Shown: positions 7,481 through 16,055 of the stretch, piece by piece
How positions within the stretch are numbered: position 1 is the stretch's first letter
Layout of the letters: each line of letters begins with the position of its first letter
Assembly: GCF_017355185.1 (NCBI RefSeq)
Contig: NZ_JADILJ010000021.1
Coordinates: forward strand, 1 to 64,000
Source: Rathayibacter sp. SD072
Lineage (GTDB): Bacteria > Actinomycetota > Actinomycetes > Actinomycetales > Microbacteriaceae
Direction: 5' to 3'
DNA length: 64,000 nt
Made by a program: the position numbers and the translations under genes
Notes under the pieces: generated by a model
Told to the model about the DNA's origin: nothing
The model's input: only the letters and a program-made list of their open reading frames with translations
Database searches by the model: none

Positions 7481-8782
7481 ATGCGCACATCACTCCGCAG
7501 GGCCGCCATGGCGACCGCGGCCGCCGCCGCCCTGACCCTCACCGGATGCACCGCATCCGGCGACGCCGGCGAGTCCGGACCCGTGACACTGAACTACTGG
7601 GCCTGGGCTCCGAACCTCGAGCAGGTCGTCGACATCTGGAACGAGCAGAACCCCGACATCCAGGTCACCGTGAACAAGCAGGACGGCGGCGACCCCGCCA
7701 TCACCAAGCTGCTCACCGCGATCAAGGCCGGCAGCGGCGCTCCGGACCTGATCCAGGCCGAGTACCAGAAGATCCCGACGCTCGTCTCCTCCGACGCGCT
7801 CGCCGACATCTCCGGCTCCGTGTCGGACGACCTGGCCGGCGAGTACTCGGACGGCGTCTGGAACTCGGTCACCCTCGGCGGCGACGCGGTCTACGCGATC
7901 CCGCAGGACTCCGGCCCGATGATGGCCTACTACCGCACCGACATCCTCGACAGCCTCGGCCTCGCGGTGCCGACCACCTGGGACGAGTACGCCGAGGTGG
8001 CGCGCGCCGTCCACGCGGCCGACCCGTCGAAGTACCTCGGCACGTTCTCGGCGAACGACGCGGGCTGGTTCACCGGCCTCGCGCAGCAGGCCGGCGCCTC
8101 CTGGTGGTCCATCGAGGACCAGAGCTGGGGCGTCGACATCGACGCCGGCCCGACCGAGCAGGTCGCCGACTACTGGGGCGGCCTCGTCGAGGAGGGCGCC
8201 ATCGACAACAAGCCGATGTACACGCCCGAGTGGAACGCCGGTCTGAACGACGGCTCGCAGGTCGGCTGGATCAGCTCGGTCTGGGCGCCCGGCGTCCTCG
8301 GCGGCAACGCCCCCGACACCGCCGGTCTCTGGACCGCGGCGACGCTCCCGCAGTGGGACGCCTCCGCCCCCTCGAACGGCAACTGGGGCGGCTCGAGCAC
8401 GGCCGTCACGACGCAGTCCGACCACGTCGAGGCCGCGGTCGAGTTCGCCACCTGGCTGAACAGCGACCCCGAGGCCGTCGCCGCTCTGGCCGACATCTCG
8501 GGTGTCTACCCGGCCGCCACCGAAGCCGCGAGCCCCGCGTTGACGACCGCTCCGGAGTTCTTCAGCCAGCAGGCCGACTTCTACGACATCGCGTCGGAGG
8601 CGGCCGACACGGTCTCGAGCTTCACCTACGGCCCGAACGTGAACGTCGCGTTCAGCGCCTACAACGACGAGTTCGCCAAGGCGGCCGACGCGAAGACCCG
8701 CCAGGCCTTCGTCGAGGCGGTCGAGGCGATGCAGTCGATCACGACGGACGACCTGGTCTCCAGCGGCTTCTCCGTGAACTGA
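7481..8782 (+). CDS. Sugar ABC transporter binding lipoprotein (family 1)
   Basis: 433 residues. Signal peptide with lipobox LTGC (Cys23). The mature protein has the family 1 extracellular solute-binding fold (VTLNYWAWAPNLEQVVDIWNEQNPDIQV), used for oligosaccharides. SD AAGGAGG is seven bases before the ATG chosen; the open frame extends further upstream without an RBS. First gene of the operon binding protein - permease - permease - lacI, opposite a GH42 enzyme, so a galactoside or galactan fragment is the likely ligand. Confidence 0.92.
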   Translation: MRTSLRRAAMATAAAAALTLTGCTASGDAGESGPVTLNYWAWAPNLEQVVDIWNEQNPDIQVTVNKQDGGDPAITKLLTAIKAGSGAPDLIQAEYQKIPTLVSSDALADISGSVSDDLAGEYSDGVWNSVTLGGDAVYAIPQDSGPMMAYYRTDILDSLGLAVPTTWDEYAEVARAVHAADPSKYLGTFSANDAGWFTGLAQQAGASWWSIEDQSWGVDIDAGPTEQVADYWGGLVEEGAIDNKPMYTPEWNAGLNDGSQVGWISSVWAPGVLGGNAPDTAGLWTAATLPQWDASAPSNGNWGGSSTAVTTQSDHVEAAVEFATWLNSDPEAVAALADISGVYPAATEAASPALTTAPEFFSQQADFYDIASEAADTVSSFTYGPNVNVAFSAYNDEFAKAADAKTRQAFVEAVEAMQSITTDDLVSSGFSVN

Positions 8783-8892
8783 CGGTGACGGAGGCGGGGT
8801 CCCCCCGGCCCCGCCTCCGCACCACCCCTCCCGTGCAGCGGCATCGCCACTGCACGCGCAGACCACCCCAGCAAGCAGGACGAGGACCAGCG

Positions 8893-9885
8893 ATGACCGC
8901 TCCCACGATCACCCGAGCACCGGACGGCAGCGTCTCGTCGAACCGCTCGAGCCGCCCCGCCGCCCGCCGCTCCGGCCGCTCCGGCTGGCGCTCGCGGGTC
9001 GGCATCCCCTACGCGATGCTCGCTCCCGGCATCGTGCTCTTCGTCGCCTTCATGGCGGCACCCATCGTCTACACGCTCTTCCTCAGCTTCCAGAAGCGCC
9101 AGGTCAGCGGTCTGGGCCTGGGATCGGGCGCCCAGAAGCAGGTGTTCGCCGGCGTCGAGAACTACGTGTCCGCGCTGTCGGACCCCGAGTTCGCCGCGAG
9201 CGTCGGACGCGTCCTGCTCTACGGGCTCATCCTGATCCCGTGCATGCTCGGGCTGGCCCTGCTGTTCGCGCTGCTGCTCGACTCGCAGCGCACGCGCGCC
9301 GTCGGCTTCTCGCGGATCTCGATCTTCCTGCCCTACGCGGTGCCCGCCGTGATCAGCTCGCTGCTCTGGGGCTTCCTCTACCTGCCCGCGGTCAGCCCCT
9401 TCTACTACGTCTTCGAGCGGATCGGCTGGGACGCCCCGAGCCTGCTCTCCTCCGGCGCCGTCATCTTCGGTATCGCGAACATCGCGCTCTGGGGCGGTGT
9501 CGGCTTCAACATGATCGTCATCTACACCTCGCTCAAGGCGGTGCCGACGGACATCTACGAGGCCGCCAGGATCGACGGCGCCAGCGAGGTGCAGATCGCC
9601 CTGCGCATCAAGATCCCGATCCTCGCGCCCGCGCTGGTGATGACCGCGCTGTTCTCGATGGTCGCGACCCTGCAGGTGTTCGCCGAGCCGACCACGCTGC
9701 GCCCGCTGACCAACAGCCTCTCGACGAGCTGGTCCCCGCTCATGCTCGTCTACCGCGACGCGTTCACCCGCGACGACATCTACTCCGCCGCGGCGACCTC
9801 CGTCGTGATCGCCCTGGCCACCTTCATCGTCTCCTTCCTCTTCCTCCGGGTCGTGCAGAAGCGAGCCTTCGGACAGGAGGACTGA
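8893..9885 (+). CDS. Sugar ABC transporter permease, MalF type
   Basis: 330 residues with about six membrane segments after a Ser/Arg-rich cytosolic N-terminus. The EAA loop that docks the ATPase is visible as YEAARIDGASEVQIALRIKI (about residues 220-239). It pairs with the MalG-type permease three bases downstream to form the channel for the lipoprotein upstream. Start ATG 8893 after a weak GAGGACC. The 110-base gap to the preceding gene has no strong terminator, so co-transcription is likely. Confidence 0.92.
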   Translation: MTAPTITRAPDGSVSSNRSSRPAARRSGRSGWRSRVGIPYAMLAPGIVLFVAFMAAPIVYTLFLSFQKRQVSGLGLGSGAQKQVFAGVENYVSALSDPEFAASVGRVLLYGLILIPCMLGLALLFALLLDSQRTRAVGFSRISIFLPYAVPAVISSLLWGFLYLPAVSPFYYVFERIGWDAPSLLSSGAVIFGIANIALWGGVGFNMIVIYTSLKAVPTDIYEAARIDGASEVQIALRIKIPILAPALVMTALFSMVATLQVFAEPTTLRPLTNSLSTSWSPLMLVYRDAFTRDDIYSAAATSVVIALATFIVSFLFLRVVQKRAFGQED

Positions 9886-9888
9886 TCC

Positions 9889-10791
9889 ATGACCACCGTC
9901 GCCCCCCGCCTCGGCACCACCGCCCCCGCGAAGCGCTCCTCGCGCTCGCCCCTCGCGCACCGCGAGCGGCCGAGCGCGATCTCGACCGGGATCCTCCTCG
10001 TCGGTGCGATCTACTGCCTCTTCCCCGTCTTCTGGGTGCTCATGGCGTCGACGAAGGACGGCGGAGAGCTGTTCTCGACCTTCACCCTCGCGCCCAGCAC
10101 GCACCTCATCGACAACATCGTCGCGCTGTCCTCGTACCGCGACGGGCTGTTCTGGCGCTGGATGCTGAACACCGCGCTCTACGCCGGGCTCGGCGCGATC
10201 GCCTCGACCTGGATCTCCGCGCTCTCGGGCTACGTGCTCGCGAAGTTCGAGTTCCCGGGCAAGAAGGTCGTCTTCAACGTCCTGCTGATGGGCGTGCTCG
10301 TGCCCGGCGTGATCCTCGCGATCCCGCAGTACTTCCTGCTCGCGAACGTCGGGCTCACGAACACCTTCTGGGGCGTCCTGCTGCCGCAGATCATCAGCCC
10401 CTACGGCATCTACCTGGCCCGGATCTACTCGGCCGCGGCCGTGCCGACCGACGTGATCGAGGCGGCCCGCACCGAGGGCGCCAAGGAGATGTACATCTTC
10501 ACCCGCATCGCGACGCCGATGCTGCTCCCGGGCCTCGTGACGATCTTCCTCTTCCAGTTCGTGGCCATCTGGAACAACTTCATGCTGCCGTACATCATGC
10601 TCGGCAACGACGAGCTGTTCCCCCTGACGGTGGGTCTGAACGGCCTGCTGAACCAGGGCGCCTCGGCCCCGTCGCTCTACACGCTGGTCATCACCGGAGC
10701 CCTGCTCTCGGTCATCCCGCTGATCGCGATCTTCCTGGTCCTGCAGCGGTTCTGGAAGGTCGATCTGGCCGCCGGTGCGGTGAAGGCGTGA
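9889..10791 (+). CDS. Sugar ABC transporter permease, MalG type
   Basis: 300 residues, about six membrane segments. EAA loop IEAARTEGAKEMYIFTRIAT lies at about residues 190-209. SD AGGAGG precedes the ATG, which lies three bases after the stop of the MalF-type gene. No ATP-binding subunit is encoded here; such carbohydrate importers in Actinobacteria commonly share a MsiK-type ATPase encoded elsewhere. Confidence 0.92.
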   Translation: MTTVAPRLGTTAPAKRSSRSPLAHRERPSAISTGILLVGAIYCLFPVFWVLMASTKDGGELFSTFTLAPSTHLIDNIVALSSYRDGLFWRWMLNTALYAGLGAIASTWISALSGYVLAKFEFPGKKVVFNVLLMGVLVPGVILAIPQYFLLANVGLTNTFWGVLLPQIISPYGIYLARIYSAAAVPTDVIEAARTEGAKEMYIFTRIATPMLLPGLVTIFLFQFVAIWNNFMLPYIMLGNDELFPLTVGLNGLLNQGASAPSLYTLVITGALLSVIPLIAIFLVLQRFWKVDLAAGAVKA

Positions 10792-10840
10792 TCGTCGGCG
10801 AGCCGCGGGCGGCGGAGGAGCCGACCCCTAAGCTGGCCGG

Positions 10841-11854
10841 GTGACCACCGCCTCCGGCCGCCAGAGACCGACGATCGAGCACGTCGCGCTGGAGGCCGGT
10901 GTCTCCCGCGGAACGGTGTCGCGCGTCCTCAACGGCGGCAAGTGGGTCAGCCCGGATGCGAAGACCGCCGTCGAGACGGCGATCAAGAAGACCGGCTACC
11001 GCGTCAATCCGCACGCGCGCAGCCTCGCCACGAACCGCACGAACTCGGTGGCCTTCCTCCTCACCGAGGAGCACCAGCTGCTGTTCGAGGACCCGAACTT
11101 CTCGACCCTGCTGACCGGAGCGGCCGCCGAGCTCGCCGAGCGCGACGTCTCGCTCGTGCTGATCATGGCCGGCAGCACGGCCGAGCAGAAGCGGGCCCTC
11201 GCCTACCTCGGCGCCGGGCACGTGGACGGCGTGCTGCTGGTCTCCGCCCACGGCGGGCAGCAGCTCCTCCGCGAGATCCAGGACCTCGCCGTCCCCGCCA
11301 TCGCCTGCGGCATCCCGCTGGGCTACGAGAAGCGGATGGGCTACGTCGCCGCGGACGACGAGGAGGGGGCCCGCGAGATGGTCGCCTACCTCCGCTCCCG
11401 CGGGCGCACCCGCGTCGCCACGATCGCCGGGCCTCCCGACCTGCCCGGGGGCCTCGTGCGCCTGGCGGGCTACCGCCGCGAGCTCGGCGAGGAGTACGAC
11501 GAGTCCCTCGTGCGCTACGGCGACTACAGCCGGTCCAGCGGCGATGCGGCGATGACCGAGCTCCTGCAGGCCCGGCCCGACGTCGACGCCGTCTTCGCGG
11601 CGAACGATCGGATGGCCGCCGGCGCGATCGACGCCCTGCAGCGGGCGGGCCGCCGAGTGCCCGAGGACGTCGCCGTGGGCGGCTTCGACGATTCGAGCGT
11701 GGCCCTGTCCACGGAGCCCGCACTGACGACCATGCGCCAGCCCTTCGGCCGCATCAGCGCCGAGATGGTGCGGCTCCTGCTGCAGAGCATCGCGGGGGAG
11801 CGCCCGGCCGCCATCATCCTGCCGACCGAACTGATCGAGCGCGCGTCCGCCTGA
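10841..11854 (+). CDS. LacI family transcriptional regulator
   Basis: 337 residues. N-terminal LacI helix-turn-helix and hinge (TIEHVALEAGVSRGTVSRVLNG), then a periplasmic-binding-like effector domain ending with the usual GGFDDSSVA and TTMRQP segments. -10 box TAAGCT (10829-10834) ends six bases before GTG, so besides read-through it probably has its own promoter giving leaderless mRNA. It most likely senses a galactoside and acts on the site at 7394-7407. The stop codon lies inside a terminator hairpin. Confidence 0.93.
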   Translation: MTTASGRQRPTIEHVALEAGVSRGTVSRVLNGGKWVSPDAKTAVETAIKKTGYRVNPHARSLATNRTNSVAFLLTEEHQLLFEDPNFSTLLTGAAAELAERDVSLVLIMAGSTAEQKRALAYLGAGHVDGVLLVSAHGGQQLLREIQDLAVPAIACGIPLGYEKRMGYVAADDEEGAREMVAYLRSRGRTRVATIAGPPDLPGGLVRLAGYRRELGEEYDESLVRYGDYSRSSGDAAMTELLQARPDVDAVFAANDRMAAGAIDALQRAGRRVPEDVAVGGFDDSSVALSTEPALTTMRQPFGRISAEMVRLLLQSIAGERPAAIILPTELIERASA

Positions 11855-11869
11855 CGGGGACGCGCGCTC
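11837..11869 (+). terminator. Terminator overlapping the lacI-type stop codon
   Basis: Perfect 12-bp arms GAGCGCGCGTCC (11837-11848) and GGACGCGCGCTC (11858-11869). The last codons and the stop of the regulator form the left arm and loop. Confidence 0.85.
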
Positions 11870-11893
11870 GAGGGGTGGAGCGGGTGGTGCGAC

Positions 11894-12097
11894 CTAGGAG
11901 GCGCGCAGCAGCTCGGCCTCCTGGACCAGGCGGTACGTGACGAACGAACGGCTGTAGCTGCGGCGCTTGCCGCTCGGGGTCTCGGCGATGACGACCTGCG
12001 CGTACACGCCCACGACCGACCAGCGCTCGTAGTCGCCGATCGCACCGGTGCCGAAGGATGCGCCGAGGGCGACGGGGGCGGGGGTGTAGCTCTTCAA
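11894..12097 (-). CDS. Small conserved-looking protein of unknown function, 67 residues
   Basis: No recognised family. The frame is open to 12187, but the best start is TTG at 12097, with AAGGAG six bases upstream; the product then begins MKSYTPAPVALGASFGTG. Codon use strongly favours G/C at third positions, which supports real coding. The mix of Tyr/Val-rich strands with a KRRSYSR patch suggests a small beta-rich soluble protein. Convergent to the LacI gene. The 236 bases upstream (12098-12333) hold no other gene that I can see. Confidence 0.65.
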   Translation of the reverse strand: MKSYTPAPVALGASFGTGAIGDYERWSVVGVYAQVVIAETPSGKRRSYSRSFVTYRLVQEAELLRAS

Positions 12098-12333
12098 GCG
12101 CGGCTCCTTCGATAGGGGTCGAGCGGCGGCGGCCACCGCCCGGGGGCGGCGTCGTCCGTCGGGCTGCGTCCGGAACGTGCCTCCCACCAGGAGGATCGTG
12201 CTCGGCGCACCCCGCCGGGGTGACGTCTCGTGTCCCCAAAATTACGGCAAGGGTCGCCCTGAGATGTCCCCGCGACGGGGGGTGGGGCGGCGGAGAGATC
12301 CTCGTCCGGCCGTCTCGTCCGCGACCCCGCGGA

Positions 12334-13173
12334 TCAGCTCCAGCCGCAGTAGTCCGAGGCGATGTAGTCGTACAGCGCCGCGCGCACGGCGTCGCTCACC
12401 GCGACCGGGACCACGCCCTCCGCGCCGTCCTCGAGACCGACGACGACGGGGAGGAACGTGCCCCGCTTGTCCTCCGAGACGGTGTGCGTGCTGCAGTTCA
12501 CCGGCACGATCGCGAGGTCGAGCACGAACGGCTCCGAGTCGGCGTCGATCCGCCGTCCGACCGGCCAGACGTCGCCGGAGGCGGGGCGCAGGAGGATCGT
12601 GCCGCGCACCTCCTCGATCCGCACGGATCCCGGCGCGCCGGTCGGCACCACGGTCAAGGCGAGGTGCGCGACGGGCCCGCCCACCTCCTCCCGCACGGTC
12701 ACCTCGGCCGAGGGCTCGACGCGCACCACCTCGGCGACTCGCTCGGCGAGGCAGTCCTCGGCGTGGACCCGGGCCAGAGTGGCGAAGGGGTCCTCCGGCA
12801 CGACGACGGCGGTGCCGGACGTGCCCGCCGTGGTCCAGGTGAGGCGGATCCGGCCGTCGGAGGCGTCGCCGCCGCAGTCGGGTTCCGGCAGCTGGAGCCG
12901 GAGCGCGGTCGTCGTCCCGGCGCGCACGGTCGAGGGCTCCGCCGTCCACGCGGCACCGGTGAACGCGGGGGAGTCCAGGCGCGCCTCCCAGACGTCCAGC
13001 GCGGCACCGGTGCCGTTGGCGACGAGCACCTCGAGTCGTCGCGGGCCGTAGTCGTCGCGGTTCTGCCGGATGCTCACCGAGACGCCGTCGGGCAGGACGG
13101 AGGGGGAGATGCCGCAGCCCGCGAGCAGCGCCAGCAGCACGGCGGGCACGACGGCCGCGGCGGTGCGCCTCAT
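12334..13173 (-). CDS. Lipoprotein of unknown function
   Basis: 279 residues. Signal peptide with lipobox LAGC (Cys20). The mature domain is Val/Thr-rich and probably all beta, with three clear cysteines (in PDCGG, AEDCLA and PVNCS) and a C-terminal YCGW. I do not recognise a family. SD GGAGG is seven bases before ATG. It is transcribed alone, between a small protein gene and the liv operon, all on the minus strand; the terminator at 13201-13235 separates it from livF. Confidence 0.75.
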   Translation of the reverse strand: MRRTAAAVVPAVLLALLAGCGISPSVLPDGVSVSIRQNRDDYGPRRLEVLVANGTGAALDVWEARLDSPAFTGAAWTAEPSTVRAGTTTALRLQLPEPDCGGDASDGRIRLTWTTAGTSGTAVVVPEDPFATLARVHAEDCLAERVAEVVRVEPSAEVTVREEVGGPVAHLALTVVPTGAPGSVRIEEVRGTILLRPASGDVWPVGRRIDADSEPFVLDLAIVPVNCSTHTVSEDKRGTFLPVVVGLEDGAEGVVPVAVSDAVRAALYDYIASDYCGWS

Positions 13174-13200
13174 CCGGTGCCTCCTCGCGCGGGACGACGA

Positions 13201-13235
13201 GGGCCCGCCGTCGCCTCTCGGCGGACGACGGGCCC
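13201..13235 (-). terminator. Terminator of the livHMGF operon
   Basis: Arms starting GGGCCCGCCGTCG (13201) pair with CGACGACGGGCCC-like sequence ending at 13235. It lies just beyond the livF stop, on the minus strand. Confidence 0.75.
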
Positions 13236-13253
13236 CACGGTGCGGCGGAGGCG

Positions 13254-14015
13254 TCAGCCTCCGACGGTCGGGGTGCTCGTGGTGACCTCGTTGGTCGTCG
13301 CGAGCGTGCCCAGGTAGAGCTCGATCACCTTGGGGTCGTTCATGAGCTCGCGCCCCGCGCCCTCGTAGGCGTCGCGCCCCTGGTCGAGCACGTAGCCGCG
13401 ATCGCAGATCTGCAGAGCGCGGCGGGCGTTCTGCTCGACGATCATGATCGAGACGCCGGCCCGGTTGATCCGCTGGACGTTGACGAACGTCTCGTCCTGG
13501 CGCATCGGCGACAGTCCCGCGCTCGGCTCGTCGAGCAGGAGCATCGACGGATCCATCATCAGCGCGCGCGACATGGCGACCATCTGGCGCTCACCACCCG
13601 AGAGCGATCCCGAGCGCTGCTTGAGCCGCTTGGTGAGCTCGGGGAACAGCTCCGTGACGAACTCGAGGCGCTGGCGGTACATCTTCGGCTTCTGGTACAT
13701 GCCCATCTCGAGGTTCTCCTCGATGGTGAGCGACGGGAAGACGTTGTTGTTCTGCGGCACGAAGCCGACGCCCTTCGAGACGAGCTTGTCGGCCTTCATG
13801 CCGGTGATGTCCTCGCCGTTGAGCAGCACGGTGCCCTGGCGGATGTTCACCAGCCCGAACATCGCCTTCAGGAGCGTCGATTTGCCCGCTCCGTTGGGGC
13901 CGATGATGCCGACCAGTTCGCCCTTCTTCACGTAGACGTTCGAGCCGTTCAGGATGTTGACTCCCGGCACGTACCCCGCGTGGAGGTCGTGCGTCTCGAG
14001 GGTGTTGCCGGTCAC
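13254..14015 (-). CDS. livF: Branched-chain amino acid ABC transporter ATPase LivF
   Basis: 253 residues from GTG 14015. Walker A GPNGAGKST, signature LSGGERQ and Walker B MLLLDEPSAGLSP are intact. LivF is one of two ATPases that power the LivHM permease at the cytosolic face. The frame is open further upstream but there overlaps livG; the GTG overlaps the livG stop (GTGA), which means tight translational coupling. Last gene of the livH-livM-livG-livF operon. Confidence 0.95.
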   Translation of the reverse strand: MTGNTLETHDLHAGYVPGVNILNGSNVYVKKGELVGIIGPNGAGKSTLLKAMFGLVNIRQGTVLLNGEDITGMKADKLVSKGVGFVPQNNNVFPSLTIEENLEMGMYQKPKMYRQRLEFVTELFPELTKRLKQRSGSLSGGERQMVAMSRALMMDPSMLLLDEPSAGLSPMRQDETFVNVQRINRAGVSIMIVEQNARRALQICDRGYVLDQGRDAYEGAGRELMNDPKVIELYLGTLATTNEVTTSTPTVGG

Positions 14016-15070
14016 TTGTCGTCCTTTCCGAAGTCGACGGCGGGCGCGTCCGTGGTGGGCGCGACGCTCGTCGGAGCGGCGTCCGCGGCGTGCGCGGTCG
14101 TCGCGGAGCCGGTGGCCGGGGCGGTGGCCGGGTGGGCGGGCGGCACGATGCCGGCCTCCTCCGCCTGCCGCTCGACGTCCTCGCGGACGAGGTCCGACTC
14201 CATCTCCTCCGCGATCTCGAGCTGTCCCTCGACGGTGCCGAGGTCGGTGTCGTGGTGGGCGCCGAGGTACGCGTCGATGACGGCCGGGTCGTTCATCACG
14301 GTGGAGGGCGGGCCCTCCGCGACGACCTTGCCCTCGGCCATCACGATCACCCAGTCGGCGATGGTGTTGACCATGTGCATGTCGTGCTCGACGAAGAGGA
14401 CGGTCATGCCCTCGTCCTTCAGGTTCACGATGTGACCGAGGAGCGACTGCGTCAGCGCCGGGTTCACGCCGGCCATGGGCTCGTCGAGCATGACGAGCTC
14501 GGGCTCGGACATGAGGGCCCGCGCCATCTCGAGGAGCTTCTTCTGACCGCCCGAGAGGCTCGACGCGTAGTCGTCCTTCTTGGTGTCCAGCTTGAACTTC
14601 TCGAGCAGGCTGATCGCGCGCGCCTCGATCGTGTCCTCCTCCTTCGACCACAGCGGCCTGATGAGCGACGTGAAGATGTTCTCGCCCTTCTGCCCCTTGG
14701 CCCCGAGGAGCATGTTCTCGAGCACCGTCATGCCGCCGAGGGCCTTGGTGAGCTGGAAGGTGCGCACCATGCCCATCCGGGACACCCGGTAGGCGGGGAC
14801 GTTCGCGAGGTTCCTGCCCTTGAAGTTCCAGCGCCCGGTGTTGGGCTTGTCGAAGCCCGTCAGCAGGTTGAAGAACGTGGTCTTGCCGGCTCCGTTGGGG
14901 CCGATCAGGGCAGTGATGGAGCCGCGGGGGATCTCGACGTGCGCGACGTCGACCGCGGTCAGGCCGCCGAAGCGCCGGCTGACGCTGTCGGCGACCAGGA
15001 TGGGGTCCTTCTTCTTGACCCCGGGGACGATGGTGTCCTCGGTGATGTCCGAGACCGGCGTTTTAGGCAA
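14012..15070 (-). CDS. livG: Branched-chain amino acid ABC transporter ATPase LivG, long C-terminal tail
   Basis: 352 residues, about 90 longer than usual LivG. Walker A GPNGAGKTT, signature LSGGQKK, Walker B LVMLDEPMAGVNP and the family C-terminus NDPAVIDAYLG are intact. After it comes an Asp/Glu-rich segment and then an Ala/Pro/Thr-rich low-complexity tail of about 50 residues. TTG start with AAGGA upstream; it overlaps the livM stop by eight bases. The tail may be a flexible extension without function in transport. Confidence 0.93.
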   Translation of the reverse strand: MPKTPVSDITEDTIVPGVKKKDPILVADSVSRRFGGLTAVDVAHVEIPRGSITALIGPNGAGKTTFFNLLTGFDKPNTGRWNFKGRNLANVPAYRVSRMGMVRTFQLTKALGGMTVLENMLLGAKGQKGENIFTSLIRPLWSKEEDTIEARAISLLEKFKLDTKKDDYASSLSGGQKKLLEMARALMSEPELVMLDEPMAGVNPALTQSLLGHIVNLKDEGMTVLFVEHDMHMVNTIADWVIVMAEGKVVAEGPPSTVMNDPAVIDAYLGAHHDTDLGTVEGQLEIAEEMESDLVREDVERQAEEAGIVPPAHPATAPATGSATTAHAADAAPTSVAPTTDAPAVDFGKDDK

Positions 15071-16049
15071 AGTGCAGATCCTTCTTCTTGCCGAAGATCC
15101 CCTGTGGTCGGAAGATCACCAGGAGCATGAGCGCGACCCCCACCACGATGAACCGGATGGGTCCGGTCTGCACCGTCGTGAGGCGGATGATGTCGTTGCT
15201 GAGGACGCCGGTGTCGATCCCCAGGGTGAGCAGTCCGTCGGTGAGACCGAGGACGACCCAGAAGATGATCGAGCCGGCCACCGGTCCGAAGACCGTCGCG
15301 GCGCCGCCCAGCAGCATGATCGTGTAGAGGAAGAACGTCAGCTGCGTGCCGTAGTTGTCGGGCTGCAGCGACCGGGGCAGGATGAACAGCGCTCCGGCGA
15401 GACCGCCCAGCACGCCGCCCAGGACCAGCGCCTGGATCTTGTACGAGAAGACGTTCTTGCCGAGGGAGCGCACGGCGTCCTCGTCCTCGCGGATGCCCTT
15501 GATGACGCGGCCCCAGGGGCTGCGCATCAGGAGGAACACCAGGAGGCAGGCGAGGCCGACGAGGCCCCAGCCGACGATCCTGACCCACCACTGGTCCTGG
15601 TTGTAGGTGAGCACTCCGAGTCCGAAGCGGCCCTCGGGCAGCGGGTTGAGGTCGTTGAAGGCCCGCGCCGCTCCGTTGATGCCCTCTGAGCCGCCCGTGA
15701 CCGCCGAGAACTCCGGCGTCTTGACCGACAGTCGGATGATCTCGGCCGCCGCGATCGTCACGATCGAGAGGTAGTCGGCCCGCAGCCGCAGCGTCGGGAT
15801 GCCCAGGATGAGCGCGAACACGGTCGCCGCGACGATGGTCGCGAGCAGGGAGCCCCAGACGGGCCACTCGAACTTGACCGAGGTGATGGCGAAGGCGTAT
15901 CCGCCCACCGCCATGAAGCCGGCCTGTCCGAAGTTGAGGAGGCCGGTGAATCCGAAGTGGATGACCAGGCCGATCGTCGCGAGGGCGTACGCCGCGACGG
16001 TGGGATCGACGATCTGCCCGATCGCCAGCCAGATGAAGTTGAGGTTCAT
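15063..16049 (-). CDS. livM: Branched-chain amino acid ABC transporter permease LivM
   Basis: 328 residues with 8-10 membrane segments. The family signature loop, LRADYLSIVTIAAAEIIRL, and the NPLPEGRFGLG segment are present. It forms the permease with LivH. ATG lies six bases after the livH stop and the gene overlaps livG, so all four genes are translated from one mRNA. Confidence 0.94.
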   Translation of the reverse strand: MNLNFIWLAIGQIVDPTVAAYALATIGLVIHFGFTGLLNFGQAGFMAVGGYAFAITSVKFEWPVWGSLLATIVAATVFALILGIPTLRLRADYLSIVTIAAAEIIRLSVKTPEFSAVTGGSEGINGAARAFNDLNPLPEGRFGLGVLTYNQDQWWVRIVGWGLVGLACLLVFLLMRSPWGRVIKGIREDEDAVRSLGKNVFSYKIQALVLGGVLGGLAGALFILPRSLQPDNYGTQLTFFLYTIMLLGGAATVFGPVAGSIIFWVVLGLTDGLLTLGIDTGVLSNDIIRLTTVQTGPIRFIVVGVALMLLVIFRPQGIFGKKKDLHFA

Positions 16050-16055
16050 GGTGTC

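Noticed and set aside
13254-14651. LivF as a 465-residue protein
   Set aside because: The first 212 residues are an out-of-frame reading of livG; GTG 14015 gives the family length and a GTGA overlap.
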